Positions 8,199 to 16,554 of a DNA stretch of 64,000 nt are shown here, piece after piece. The stretch spans positions 49,917-113,916 of the forward strand of contig CANRPU010000008.1 in assembly GCA_947632555.1 (NCBI GenBank). The letters run 5' to 3'. Within the stretch, counting starts at the first letter, position 1. Every line of letters begins with the position of its first letter. The translations under genes and the position numbers were made by a program. A model generated the notes under the pieces. The model was given only the letters and a program-made list of their open reading frames with translations, was not told where the DNA came from and did no database searches. The DNA comes from an uncultured Lachnospiraceae bacterium (GTDB lineage: Bacteria; Bacillota; Clostridia; Lachnospirales; Lachnospiraceae).

Positions 8199-9236
8199 GG
8201 CCGCTACGGAAATGGTAACGGCAAACAGCAAAAACGCCGTTCCCGCCGTCTGAAACAGCAGGCGGCTTCCGTTTCCCACTCTGTCCGCGCAGGCCGTGAT
8301 CCTTTTATCGCTGACCACCCCCAGCAGTCCGGCCGCCGCCTTTAAGAGGAACGCGGTGAGCAGGATCCGCAAAAGCGGTACGGCGGCCATGGCCGCCAGC
8401 AGCAAAAGCAGCAGGATACCCAGGCTGTTCTTGATGATCACCGCGGAACCGATGACGGTTTCTATCACGCCGTCCGCCGCGTCCCCGATTCCCGGTATGG
8501 CGCCGATGACCTTTTGCAGAGTTCCCGTTTTTACGGAATCTATAGCAGGTGTTATCATTGACTGCAGGGCACTTACGCCCACCACCGTGCCCAGCAGGAG
8601 TTTCAGGAGGAAGCCGATCCCCTTTTCCATTCCCTCCGCCAGCAGCGTCAGCCTCTCCTCTGTCCACAGCCCGTTTATCACGGAAAGGAGTACGTAGGCG
8701 TATATCAGCGGCAGGATCAGTTTCACCAGTATATTTTCCACGATATAGATGGTCAGGATCAGCACCTGATATCCGGCGGCGGCGGTCAGTTCGCCCTGGG
8801 CCACTCCCACAGACAGGAAATAGGCCGGAATAAATATCCGGATAAATTCCAAAATACGCTCCATAGCCGCTCCCGCCGTCCGCGAGGCCTCCAGAAAGCA
8901 TTTCATCAGGATCACCCCCATCAGCAGATAGGTAAAGTAAAAGCCGATATCCGCGATCTGGTGATTCTCAAAGAGCGTCATAAAATGCGAAAGCAGCGCC
9001 GCCAGGATCCCCAGTACCAGGATCCAGATAAATATCTGTTTCAGCGCCGCCAGATCTCCGGTCAGCCCGTCCACCGCCATGTGAAAGGCCTCCCGAATAC
9101 AGCCCCATATATCTCCCCGCAGAAGCCTGGCGAACAAACCTTTCAGATCCGGCGAAGAAGGAAATAACTCCCGCAGCTTCTGTTCCAGAGCGCCCAGTTC
9201 ATAATCTTCCCACACCTTGTCCAGCTGTATTGTCAT
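8175..9236 (-). CDS. spoIIIAE: Stage III sporulation protein AE
   Basis: A 353-residue polytopic membrane protein, the largest SpoIIIA component and proposed core of the channel in the mother-cell membrane. Several hydrophobic helices are visible from about residue 65 onwards (FIWILVLGILAALLSHFMTL, then FTYLLMGVILM). The conserved GTVVGVSALQSMITPAIDS and GAIPGIGDAADGVIETV segments follow. It is a little shorter than the B. subtilis protein. Its stop region is duplicated downstream. ATG 9236 has only a weak ribosome binding site. Confidence 0.93.
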   Translation of the reverse strand: MTIQLDKVWEDYELGALEQKLRELFPSSPDLKGLFARLLRGDIWGCIREAFHMAVDGLTGDLAALKQIFIWILVLGILAALLSHFMTLFENHQIADIGFYFTYLLMGVILMKCFLEASRTAGAAMERILEFIRIFIPAYFLSVGVAQGELTAAAGYQVLILTIYIVENILVKLILPLIYAYVLLSVINGLWTEERLTLLAEGMEKGIGFLLKLLLGTVVGVSALQSMITPAIDSVKTGTLQKVIGAIPGIGDAADGVIETVIGSAVIIKNSLGILLLLLLAAMAAVPLLRILLTAFLLKAAAGLLGVVSDKRITACADRVGNGSRLLFQTAGTAFLLFAVTISVAAYTTNRGF

Positions 9237-9266
9237 CCCATACCACGCCTTTCCCTTTTCCCGTCT

Positions 9267-9653
9267 TTATAAAAATCCCTGTATCTGTTCTATCACCGCC
9301 AGCAGAATGGGCAGTCCCGCGAACATCACGCTCAGTTTTCCCAGCACTTCGATCTGTCCGGCTACGGAGGAGAATCCGGCATCCCTGCAGATCCCGGCGC
9401 TGAATTCACAGATGTAGGTAATGCCCACGACCTTCAGCAGCGTTCCCAGATAGCCTTCGCCGCCCGCCAGATATTTCCGCAGGCTCTCCAGCCTCTCCAT
9501 CACGGAGAACAGGCTCCTCGCCACATACCAGAAAATGAGCAGCGCCGCTCCAAAGCCTATATAGTGCATGTATTCCTGCTTTTCCCCTTTAAAGAGAAGC
9601 GCGAACAGCACCCCCGTGATCCCCAGCATCCCGATCTTGACCACTTCACTCAT
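9267..9653 (-). CDS. spoIIIAD: Stage III sporulation protein AD
   Basis: A 128-residue membrane protein of the SpoIIIA complex with helices at about residues 8-22 (MLGITGVLFALLF), 30-50 and 105-125. The VVGITYICEFSAGICRDAGF segment is characteristic of the family. It lies 11 bp downstream of spoIIIAC, as in other endospore formers. Confidence 0.94.
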   Translation of the reverse strand: MSEVVKIGMLGITGVLFALLFKGEKQEYMHYIGFGAALLIFWYVARSLFSVMERLESLRKYLAGGEGYLGTLLKVVGITYICEFSAGICRDAGFSSVAGQIEVLGKLSVMFAGLPILLAVIEQIQGFL

Positions 9654-9664
9654 CTTCTCGCCCC

Positions 9665-9859
9665 CTATAAGGAAAACAGCGCCTGGATCGTTGTAAACAG
9701 CTCATATATATAAGGCACGATCCATGTCAGCACCAGGATCAGCCCCGCCAGGCTGAGCAGAAAAGCCTGCTCTTCCCGTCCGCTGTGCCGCAGGACTTGA
9801 TTGAGGATGGTCACCAGGATCCCAACCGCCGCAATTTTAAATATCAGACTGACCTCCAT
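9665..9859 (-). CDS. spoIIIAC: Stage III sporulation protein AC
   Basis: A 64-residue protein with two transmembrane helices (about residues 5-20 and 33-52) separated by the charged loop RHSGREEQAF, the normal size and shape of SpoIIIAC. It is a small inner component of the SpoIIIA transenvelope complex. It lies 28 bp after spoIIIAB with its own AGGAGG site. Confidence 0.94.
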   Translation of the reverse strand: MEVSLIFKIAAVGILVTILNQVLRHSGREEQAFLLSLAGLILVLTWIVPYIYELFTTIQALFSL

Positions 9860-9887
9860 GTTTCCTCCTTGGAAGTTACATTTTGAT

Positions 9888-10403
9888 TTAACATAATACG
9901 ATCACCAAAAACAGACCGCTGACAATCCCAAGACCCGCCGCCAGCTTTCCCTGCCTTTCCGCCTCCGCTTCCCTTTGGGCAATGGCGGCGCTCAGCCTGT
10001 CCCTGTACTGCTCAATGGCGCGTATCTGCATACGGTTTTCTTCCAATCCGCAGCAGTCCGCGAATCCCAGAAAATTTTCCTTTTCTCTTTCAGCCACCGG
10101 CAGCCTCCGCAGGGCTTCCGACATACTCTCCCTGAAGCATTCCCGAAATCCTCTTTCCCGCTTTTCCATATCCTCATAAACCTTTTGCAGGGCGCTTCTA
10201 TAGGGTTCTTCCACTCTTTCGCCCACCCTCTTGCAGCACTCCGGCAGGGCTGCCTTTCCGTAGCTGATCTCACTGATGAACAGTTCCAGTATCTGCCGCA
10301 TGGAATAGAGATGCTCCGGTATCTGGTAAAGCCTCCTTCTGTACCAGAACCCCAGCCCGCCGCAGCCCGCCAGGATCAGTCCGGCGCCTATCCACCGCAG
10401 CAT
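9888..10403 (-). CDS. spoIIIAB: Stage III sporulation protein AB
   Basis: A 171-residue protein with an N-terminal membrane helix (residues about 4-20) and a C-terminal one (about 155-170) around a soluble helical domain. It resembles type II secretion GspF-like platform proteins. Conserved features include YRRRLYQIPEHLYSMRQILE and EISYGKAALPECC. Its start overlaps the spoIIIAA stop by 16 bp, implying coupled translation. Confidence 0.93.
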   Translation of the reverse strand: MLRWIGAGLILAGCGGLGFWYRRRLYQIPEHLYSMRQILELFISEISYGKAALPECCKRVGERVEEPYRSALQKVYEDMEKRERGFRECFRESMSEALRRLPVAEREKENFLGFADCCGLEENRMQIRAIEQYRDRLSAAIAQREAEAERQGKLAAGLGIVSGLFLVIVLC

Positions 10404-11341
10404 GGTTTCATCTCCTCATCGTAGATGCCCGCCACTTCCGGACAACCGTCCTTCTTGCGCAGCACTATGTACCTGGAAAACATTCCTTCCCGTAAAAGTT
10501 CCCGCATAAACGCCTTCTTCCCCACATCCTCCATATCCGTTCCGTGTACGGTGGCCAGGATCTTACAGCCGCAGGAGGCCACTCTGCGCAAAGCCTCCGC
10601 GTCCTCCTTCCCGTCCAGTTCGTCAATGGCCACTACCTGCGGCGCCATGGAACGGATCAGCATCATCATTCCATACACCTTGGGACAGGCATCCAGCACG
10701 TCCGTGCGCATCCCGACATCATTCTGCGCCACTCCCATATAGCACCCCGCGATTTCCGAACGTTCATCCACCACGCCCACCGTCAGGCCCTCTCCCTGGG
10801 GTCCGCCGTCGGATACCTGCCTGACAATATCCCGCAGGAACGTGGTTTTTCCACAGCCCGGCGGAGAAACCAGCAGAGTGCTGCACAGCCTGCCTTTCTC
10901 GTAAAGACTGGGCAGCAGCCGGTCCGCGGCCCCTTTTTTCTCATGGGCAACCCGGATGTTCAGGCTGGCAATGTGCTTCATGGTCCGTACCCGTCCGTCC
11001 CCTTCCAGCACGGCCTGGCCCGCCACTCCTACTCTGTGTCCGCCTGCCGCCGTCAGAAACCCCTGACGGATCTCGTCTTCATAGGCGTAAGGAGAATCCC
11101 GGCAGATCTGATTCCAGATATCTTTCAGCTCCTCCCCGCTCACCCCGCGGGCCCTGCCCGTTTCCCTTGTCAGATTTCCCTGCCCGTCCAAAAAATACTC
11201 GCCCGCGCGCAGTCTTACAATGATCTGCCGCCCTGTCCGCAGGCGGATCTCCTCCAGTCCGCGGTATTCTTTCAGAGCCTGTCCCCAAAGCGGCCGCAGG
11301 TACGGCGGAAACAGGCACAGGATGCTGTCCGGATTTTCCAC
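10388..11341 (-). CDS. spoIIIAA: Stage III sporulation protein AA (ATPase)
   Basis: A mother-cell ATPase of the SpoIIIA channel, related to secretion-type AAA ATPases, about 317 residues. Walker A is LLVSPPGCGKTTFLRDI and Walker B is QVVAIDELDG; ATVHGTDMEDV follows. The open frame extends upstream to 11419, but GTG 11341 is preceded by GGAGGG at good spacing, and the extra 26 residues would run through it. It is the first gene of the eight-gene spoIIIA operon. A CATATATT sequence about 30 bp upstream could be a sigma-E -10 element, but no convincing -35 was seen. Confidence 0.94.
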   Translation of the reverse strand: MENPDSILCLFPPYLRPLWGQALKEYRGLEEIRLRTGRQIIVRLRAGEYFLDGQGNLTRETGRARGVSGEELKDIWNQICRDSPYAYEDEIRQGFLTAAGGHRVGVAGQAVLEGDGRVRTMKHIASLNIRVAHEKKGAADRLLPSLYEKGRLCSTLLVSPPGCGKTTFLRDIVRQVSDGGPQGEGLTVGVVDERSEIAGCYMGVAQNDVGMRTDVLDACPKVYGMMMLIRSMAPQVVAIDELDGKEDAEALRRVASCGCKILATVHGTDMEDVGKKAFMRELLREGMFSRYIVLRKKDGCPEVAGIYDEEMKPCCGG

Positions 11342-11396
11342 GTTCTCCCTCCTTCTGCCTAACACTAATATATGGCGTTCTGAAAGAAAAAGAACC

Positions 11397-11428
11397 AAAA
11401 AAGGGTACCGCGCTTTCACGCGATACCC
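11397..11428 (-). terminator. Intrinsic terminator after the lipoprotein gene
   Basis: A 10-bp stem (GGGTACCGCG with CGCGATACCC, one mismatch) at 11403-11428, followed on the minus strand by six T residues (11397-11402). It ends the lipoprotein transcript before the spoIIIA operon. Confidence 0.8.
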
Positions 11429-11464
11429 CGCACTGCCGTTTATGTATGAAAAACAGCCTGTTTT

Positions 11465-12073
11465 TTATTCCCAGGCCTGATAATCGGCCCACGCCTCGTC
11501 ATAGGTCACATGGTAGATCGCCAGACCGATCACCTCGTCCATCTCGTCCAGATTTACGGACAAGAACACGATCTCGTCAAAATCGTCGTAATCCGCGTCG
11601 CAAAACCAGGTATCCCTGACTTCCACGTCGGTCATGGCCCTCCATTTGCCGCCTTCCTTGCACCAGCCCAGATCCAGCCACACGTTGTTGGCCTCATCGT
11701 ACATCTCGCCCGCGCTCTGGTTGCTGTATGCGTCGAAACTGGTATATTCGTTGTTGTCACCGGAGAACAGCTCCCATACGGCATATCCGTTCTTCACGCC
11801 GTAAAGCTTTTTATAATCCTCCAGCTGACCCCCAAGCTCCAGTCCCCTGGAAGTCGCGTAATCGCCCTCATACTCCTCATAATCGTCATCCACAAGGCCC
11901 ATAAAATAAGCCGTGTCCTCATACGCGATCACCGCGTAATCCTTGTCTACCACAATATCCTCGGGCCCCTTCAATACCAGGTCATCCTCGGAAAAACCGG
12001 TACCGGAACCACAGGCCGTCAGATTGATGGCCGCAGCCATGATAAGCAGTGCCGCTAAAATCTTTTTTCTCAT
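11465..12073 (-). CDS. Putative lipoprotein, function unknown
   Basis: A 202-residue predicted lipoprotein. The signal peptide MRKKILAALLIMAAAINLTA ends in a lipobox with the acceptor Cys in LTACGSG. The mature protein is acidic with many Asp, Glu, Tyr and Trp residues (for example VDDDYEEYEGDYATS). It has no motif I recognise. I chose ATG 12073 because AAGGAG precedes it and the signal peptide begins there; the frame runs 10 codons further upstream. It lies downstream of pnp and upstream of spoIIIA with its own terminator. Confidence 0.85.
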   Translation of the reverse strand: MRKKILAALLIMAAAINLTACGSGTGFSEDDLVLKGPEDIVVDKDYAVIAYEDTAYFMGLVDDDYEEYEGDYATSRGLELGGQLEDYKKLYGVKNGYAVWELFSGDNNEYTSFDAYSNQSAGEMYDEANNVWLDLGWCKEGGKWRAMTDVEVRDTWFCDADYDDFDEIVFLSVNLDEMDEVIGLAIYHVTYDEAWADYQAWE

Positions 12074-12144
12074 ATTTCTCTCCTTTTTCCGCCGTATCGG
12101 CATATTTTCTGTTTTGGGGCATCCGGCCCCTTAAATCCGCGCTC

Positions 12145-14235
12145 TTACTGCTGGGCTACATCTTTCATGGAAAAACTGATCCTTCCCATCTTATCTTTGC
12201 CCAGGCAGACAACGGTCACTACATCGCCCAGCGTCAGCACGTCTTCCACATGAGCGATCCTCTCTCTGGCGATCTTGGAGATATGGACCATGCCCTCCTT
12301 GCCGGGCGCGAACTCCAAGAACGCGCCAAACTCCTTGATGCTGACTACCTTTCCTTTGAATATCTGTCCTTCCTCAAAGTCCGTAACGATGATCTTTATC
12401 ATCTCCACGGCCTTATCCATCATAGCCTGATCCGTACCGCATACCGATACTTTACCGTCATCCGTAATGTCTATCTTTACTCCCGTCCGCGCGATGATCT
12501 CATTGATGGTCTTGCCTCTCTGTCCCACTACATCGCCAATCTTTTCCGGATCGATCTGAATGGAAACGATCTTGGGCGCGTAAGGGCCGACCTCCGGTCT
12601 GGGCTCGGAAATAGCGGGTTTCATACAGGTATCCATGATAAACAGCCTTGCGTCGCGGCATCTCGCGATAGCTCCCTCCACAATGGGACGGGTGAGGCCG
12701 TGTATCTTAATATCCATCTGGATCGCCGTTATCCCCTGGGTGGTACCCGTTACTTTAAAGTCCATATCGCCGAAGAAATCCTCCAGCCCCTGGATATCGG
12801 TGAGCAGTACAAAATCATCGTCCGTATCTCCCGTTACCAGTCCGCAGGAAATACCCGCCACCATCTTCTTGATCGGAACACCGGCAGCCATCAGCGCCAT
12901 ACAGGAAGAACAGGTGGACGCCATGGAGGTGGAGCCGTTGGATTCAAAGGTTTCGGATACGCTCCGGATAGCGTAAGGGAATTCTTCCTCAGAAGGCAGT
13001 ACCGGGATCAGTGCCCTTTCCGCCAGCGCGCCATGACCGATCTCCCTTCTTCCGGGTCCTCTGGAAACCTTGGTTTCGCCTACGGAATAGGAAGGGAAAT
13101 TGTACTGATGCATATATCTCTTGGAAGTTTCGTTTTCATCCAGTCCGTCGATCTTCTGCGATTCCGACAGAGGAGCCAGAGTGACCACATTACAGATCTG
13201 TGTCTGTCCTCTGGTGAACATGGCGGAACCATGTACCCGGGGAATGATGTCCACTTCCGCGGATAAGGGACGGATCTGGGTGATCTCACGTCCGTCGGGA
13301 CGCTTGTGATCCTTCAGGATCATCTTGCGCACGGTCTTCTTCTCGTACTGGTAAACAGCCTCTCCCAGCAGAGCCAGCCATTCTTCTTTGTCCGCGAAAG
13401 CCTCTTCCAGCTTTTCGGTGATCTCTTTGATATTGCCCTCTCTGGTCTGCTTGTCATCGGTAAATACGGCAACTTCCATCTCTTCGGGCGGGATGATCTC
13501 CCTGATGGCCGCGAACATCTCTTCCGGGATGGCGCAGCTTGTGTACTCGTGCTTCGGCTTTCCTACTTCGGCCACGATCCCGTCAATAAAGGCGATGATG
13601 GTCTGATTGATCTCATGCGCCTTGTAGATCGCCTCGATCATCTTTTCCTCCGGCACTTCATTGGCGCCGGCCTCGATCATGATGACCTTTTCCCTGGTGG
13701 AAGCCACGGTCAGGTTCAGATCGCCCTTCTTCCACTGTTCCTGGGAAGGATTGACCAGCAGTTCCCCGTCGACCATACCGATCTGCGTCATAGCGCAGGG
13801 GCCGTCAAAGGGAATGTCGGAAATACAGGTCGCGATAGCTGCTCCCAGCATGGCCACCAGTTCGGGGCGGCATTCGGGATCCACGCTCATGACCATATTG
13901 TTTAACGTAACGTCGTTGCGATAGTCCTTCGGGAACAGCGGGCGCATGGGCCTGTCGATCACGCGGCTGGTCAGGATGGCGTTTTCGCTGGGCTTGCCTT
14001 CCCTCTTATTGAAGCCGCCAGGGATCTTTCCCACCGCGTACAGCTTTTCCTCATATTCCACACTTAAGGGAAAGAAATCGATCCCATCTCTGGGTTTGTC
14101 CGATGCCGTGGCGCAGGAAAGCACCGTGGTGTCCCCATAGTGCATAAACGCGCAGCCATTGGCCTGTTTGCCTACTCTGCCGATATCCACGCTTAAGGTG
14201 CGTCCGGCAAGTTCCATTGAATAAGTCTTATACAT
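12145..14235 (-). CDS. pnp: Polyribonucleotide nucleotidyltransferase (PNPase)
   Basis: A 696-residue 3'-5' phosphorolytic exoribonuclease, a core mRNA-decay enzyme in the cytoplasm. It has two RNase PH-like domains (conserved FFPLSVEYEEKLYAVGKIPG and RGPGRREIGHGALAERAL), a KH domain (GDVVGQRGKTINEIIARTGV) and a C-terminal S1 domain (GAFLEFAPGKEGMVHIS). ATG 14235 follows AGGAGA; the frame continues upstream but that part is not conserved. It sits downstream of rpsO, the standard rpsO-pnp order. Confidence 0.97.
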   Translation of the reverse strand: MYKTYSMELAGRTLSVDIGRVGKQANGCAFMHYGDTTVLSCATASDKPRDGIDFFPLSVEYEEKLYAVGKIPGGFNKREGKPSENAILTSRVIDRPMRPLFPKDYRNDVTLNNMVMSVDPECRPELVAMLGAAIATCISDIPFDGPCAMTQIGMVDGELLVNPSQEQWKKGDLNLTVASTREKVIMIEAGANEVPEEKMIEAIYKAHEINQTIIAFIDGIVAEVGKPKHEYTSCAIPEEMFAAIREIIPPEEMEVAVFTDDKQTREGNIKEITEKLEEAFADKEEWLALLGEAVYQYEKKTVRKMILKDHKRPDGREITQIRPLSAEVDIIPRVHGSAMFTRGQTQICNVVTLAPLSESQKIDGLDENETSKRYMHQYNFPSYSVGETKVSRGPGRREIGHGALAERALIPVLPSEEEFPYAIRSVSETFESNGSTSMASTCSSCMALMAAGVPIKKMVAGISCGLVTGDTDDDFVLLTDIQGLEDFFGDMDFKVTGTTQGITAIQMDIKIHGLTRPIVEGAIARCRDARLFIMDTCMKPAISEPRPEVGPYAPKIVSIQIDPEKIGDVVGQRGKTINEIIARTGVKIDITDDGKVSVCGTDQAMMDKAVEMIKIIVTDFEEGQIFKGKVVSIKEFGAFLEFAPGKEGMVHISKIARERIAHVEDVLTLGDVVTVVCLGKDKMGRISFSMKDVAQQ

Positions 14236-14378
14236 GCTTATCTCCTCTTTCGCTCCGCTATGCGGAGGTGTCTTCAGGTAAACCACCGAAACCACTGAAA
14301 AAAACACCTGTTATAGAAGATGCGCTTTTCAGCAATCCCGGTTTTTTGCTTACCTGAAGAGTTGACGGGTAACATCTG

Positions 14379-14417
14379 AAAGGCGGAGAGGCCGACATCT
14401 CGACACACTCCGCCTTT
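14379..14417. terminator. Stem-loop between rpsO and pnp
   Basis: AAAGGCGGAG (14379-14388) pairs perfectly with CTCCGCCTTT (14408-14417) around a 19-nt loop, directly after the rpsO stop. There is only a short T tail on the minus strand, so it may be a leaky terminator or an RNA processing site between rpsO and pnp. Confidence 0.5.
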
Positions 14418-14421
14418 GCAA

Positions 14422-14688
14422 TTACTTTCTGATTCCCAGTCTGCTGATAATGGAACGATATCTCTCGATATCCTTCTTCTTCAGATAATCCAGCAGACCG
14501 CGCCTCTGTCCGACCATTTTCAACAGTCCTCTGTTGGAATGATGGTCCTTAGGGTTCTGCTTCATATGCTCGGTAAGCTCTTTGATCCTCTCCGTCAGTA
14601 CGGCGATCTGCACCTCAGGCGAACCGGTATCTCCGGGCTTGGTGGCGTACTCGCTGATGATAGCGTTTTTCTTTTCTTTGGAAATCAT
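14422..14688 (-). CDS. rpsO: 30S ribosomal protein S15
   Basis: An 88-residue primary 16S rRNA-binding protein of the small subunit, of normal length. Typical motifs are [32 protein letters not shown] and [17 protein letters not shown] 14688 is preceded by AGGAGG; the frame runs 20 codons further upstream but that is leader sequence. A promoter lies at 14777-14805, leaving a leader of about 85 nt where S15 autoregulation often acts in other bacteria. Confidence 0.98.
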   Translation of the reverse strand: MISKEKKNAIISEYATKPGDTGSPEVQIAVLTERIKELTEHMKQNPKDHHSNRGLLKMVGQRRGLLDYLKKKDIERYRSIISRLGIRK

Positions 14689-14776
14689 GTTAAAATCCTC
14701 CTTTTCTGTAACCGCCGGATACCATGATGCGGTCGGAGTGTCCGTCACCAGCGTATCGGCTAAACCATACTTATTG

Positions 14777-14805
14777 AGAATACCATAAATGCGGAAATTT
14801 GTAAA
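14777..14805 (-). promoter_or_regulatory. rpsO promoter
   Basis: Minus-strand TTTACA (14800-14805), a 17-bp spacer and TATTCT (14777-14782), located between the trpS stop and the rpsO start. By-eye prediction. Confidence 0.55.
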
Positions 14806-14808
14806 CCA

Positions 14809-15915
14809 TTATTTTTCCGCGTCCCGCGCGCCGGCGGCGTAGCGTCTGGCCTGTTCGGCTATCAGCGCCGCATCGTCAAAATAATTGACGCGCATGGCCG
14901 CCTTGACCTGGGCCATAGTGGAAGCCGCTTCCTGCCTGGCTGTGTCGCAACCCTTTTTCAGTATCTCATAAATATCGGGGATCTGCTTTTCCAGTTCTTT
15001 CCTGCGGGCGCGGATGGGTTCCAGTTCCTCCTGCATAATGGCGTTCAGGAACTTCTTGACCTTTACATCTCCCAGTCCGCCCTTCTGATAGTGGCCTTTC
15101 AGTTCATCCAGGTCGGCGTATTCCGGAAGATATCGTTCAAAATGCTCCTTCCTGCAGAAAGCGTCCAGATACGTGAAGACCGTATTGCCTTCCAGAGAAC
15201 CGGGATCCGTGATCTTTAAATGATTGGGGTCCGTAAACATGCTCATGATCTTGGTCCGCACTTCGTCCGCGGAATCCGAGAGATAGATACAGTTGCCCAG
15301 GGATTTGCTCATCTTGGCCTTCCCGTCCGTACCCGGCAGTCTGCTGCAGGCCTCGTTTCCGGGCAGCAGGGCTTCCGGTTCCACCAGCGTTTCCCCATAG
15401 ACCGCGTTGAATTTTCTTACGATTTCCCGGCACTGCTCTATCATGGGCAGCTGGTCATCGCCCACGGGCACCGTGGTCGCTTTAAAGGCCGTAATATCGG
15501 ATGCCTGGCTGATGGGATACGTAAAAAATCCCACCGGGATACTGGCTTCAAAATTCCGCTGCTGGATCTCGGCCTTTACCGTAGGGTTCCGCTGCAGTCT
15601 GGATACCGTCACCAGATTCATGTAATAGAAGGAAAGCTCTGCCAGCTCCTGTATCTGCGACTGAATAAAAAGAGTGGATCTTGCCGGATCCAGGCCGCAG
15701 GAAAGATAATCCAGCGCCACCTCGATAATATTCTGGCGCACCTTCTCCGGATTGTCCGCGTTGTCCGTCAGAGCCTGCGCGTCCGCTATCATAATAAAGA
15801 TCTTATCGTACTCCCCGGAATCCTGCAGCTCCACTCTCCGCCTTAAAGAGCCCACGTAATGGCCCACATGGAGCCTTCCCGTAGGACGGTCCCCCGTCAA
15901 AATGATCTTACTCAT
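14809..15915 (-). CDS. trpS: Tryptophanyl-tRNA synthetase
   Basis: A 368-residue class I aminoacyl-tRNA synthetase that charges tRNA-Trp. The HIGH signature appears as [11 protein letters not shown] near residues 14-24 and the KMSKS loop as [26 protein letters not shown] and [11 protein letters not shown] are conserved TrpRS segments. It is slightly longer than the 330-residue type, with the extension in the C-terminal helical domain. AGGAGA precedes ATG 15915. No T-box leader is visible in the short space upstream. Confidence 0.96.
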   Translation of the reverse strand: MSKIILTGDRPTGRLHVGHYVGSLRRRVELQDSGEYDKIFIMIADAQALTDNADNPEKVRQNIIEVALDYLSCGLDPARSTLFIQSQIQELAELSFYYMNLVTVSRLQRNPTVKAEIQQRNFEASIPVGFFTYPISQASDITAFKATTVPVGDDQLPMIEQCREIVRKFNAVYGETLVEPEALLPGNEACSRLPGTDGKAKMSKSLGNCIYLSDSADEVRTKIMSMFTDPNHLKITDPGSLEGNTVFTYLDAFCRKEHFERYLPEYADLDELKGHYQKGGLGDVKVKKFLNAIMQEELEPIRARRKELEKQIPDIYEILKKGCDTARQEAASTMAQVKAAMRVNYFDDAALIAEQARRYAAGARDAEK

Positions 15916-15957
15916 GTCAGTCCTTCTCCTGTCGCGTTTTTGGAATTTTCAAATATC

Positions 15958-16500
15958 TCAGTAATTTTCGGCTTTCACCTGGAAATAACTCTGGGGATGG
16001 CTGCATACCGGGCATACTTCGGGCGCTTTTTTGCCCACACAGATATGTCCGCAGTTGGCGCACTGCCAGATGACATCTCCCTCTTTGGAGAATACCAGAT
16101 CTCCCTCTATGTTCGCAAGCAGTTTCCTGTATCTTTCCTCATGCTCCTTTTCAATCTCGGCCACTCCCTCAAACAGACGGGCGATCTCCTCAAAGCCTTC
16201 TTCTCTCGCTTCCCTGGCGAAGGCAGGATACATCTCGCTCCATTCATAGTGCTCTCCGCCGGCCGCCTCTTTCAAATTCTCCGCGGTGCCGCTTACAGAA
16301 CCGCCGTTTAACAGCTTATACCACAGCTTCGCGTGCTCCTTTTCATTGTTCGCGGTTTCCTCAAAAATAGCGGCTATCTGCACATAACCGTCCTTCTTCG
16401 CCTTGCTCGCGAAATAGGTATACTTGTTCCTTGCCTGGGATTCTCCCGCGAATGCCGCCTGCAGATTGGCTTCCGTCCTGGTTCCTTTTAACTCTTTCAT
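15958..16500 (-). CDS. Rubrerythrin
   Basis: A 180-residue non-haem iron peroxidase that reduces hydrogen peroxide in the anaerobe cytoplasm. The N-terminal ferritin-like four-helix bundle carries the diiron ligands in [29 protein letters not shown] and [15 protein letters not shown]. The C-terminal rubredoxin-like domain has two Cys pairs, [10 protein letters not shown] and CPVCSHPQ, that bind one iron. Length is normal. It is a single gene with AGGAG upstream of ATG. Confidence 0.96.
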   Translation of the reverse strand: MKELKGTRTEANLQAAFAGESQARNKYTYFASKAKKDGYVQIAAIFEETANNEKEHAKLWYKLLNGGSVSGTAENLKEAAGGEHYEWSEMYPAFAREAREEGFEEIARLFEGVAEIEKEHEERYRKLLANIEGDLVFSKEGDVIWQCANCGHICVGKKAPEVCPVCSHPQSYFQVKAENY

Positions 16501-16554
16501 ACTCCTGCTCTCCTTTGATAATCAGTAATGATTCCTATTTTTAATAAGATAGCA

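Noticed and set aside
11353..11396. Sigma-E promoter of spoIIIA
   Set aside because: A CATATATT -10-like sequence is present, but no matching -35 at sigma-E spacing was found, although sigma-E control is expected from biology.
12049..13266. 405-codon plus-strand ORF opposite pnp
   Set aside because: The pnp reading frame is certain from conserved motifs. This ORF is a shadow.
16501..16554. PerR/Fur box before rubrerythrin
   Set aside because: TGATAATCAGTAATGATT looks similar at first but is not a proper inverted repeat of the PerR or Fur type.
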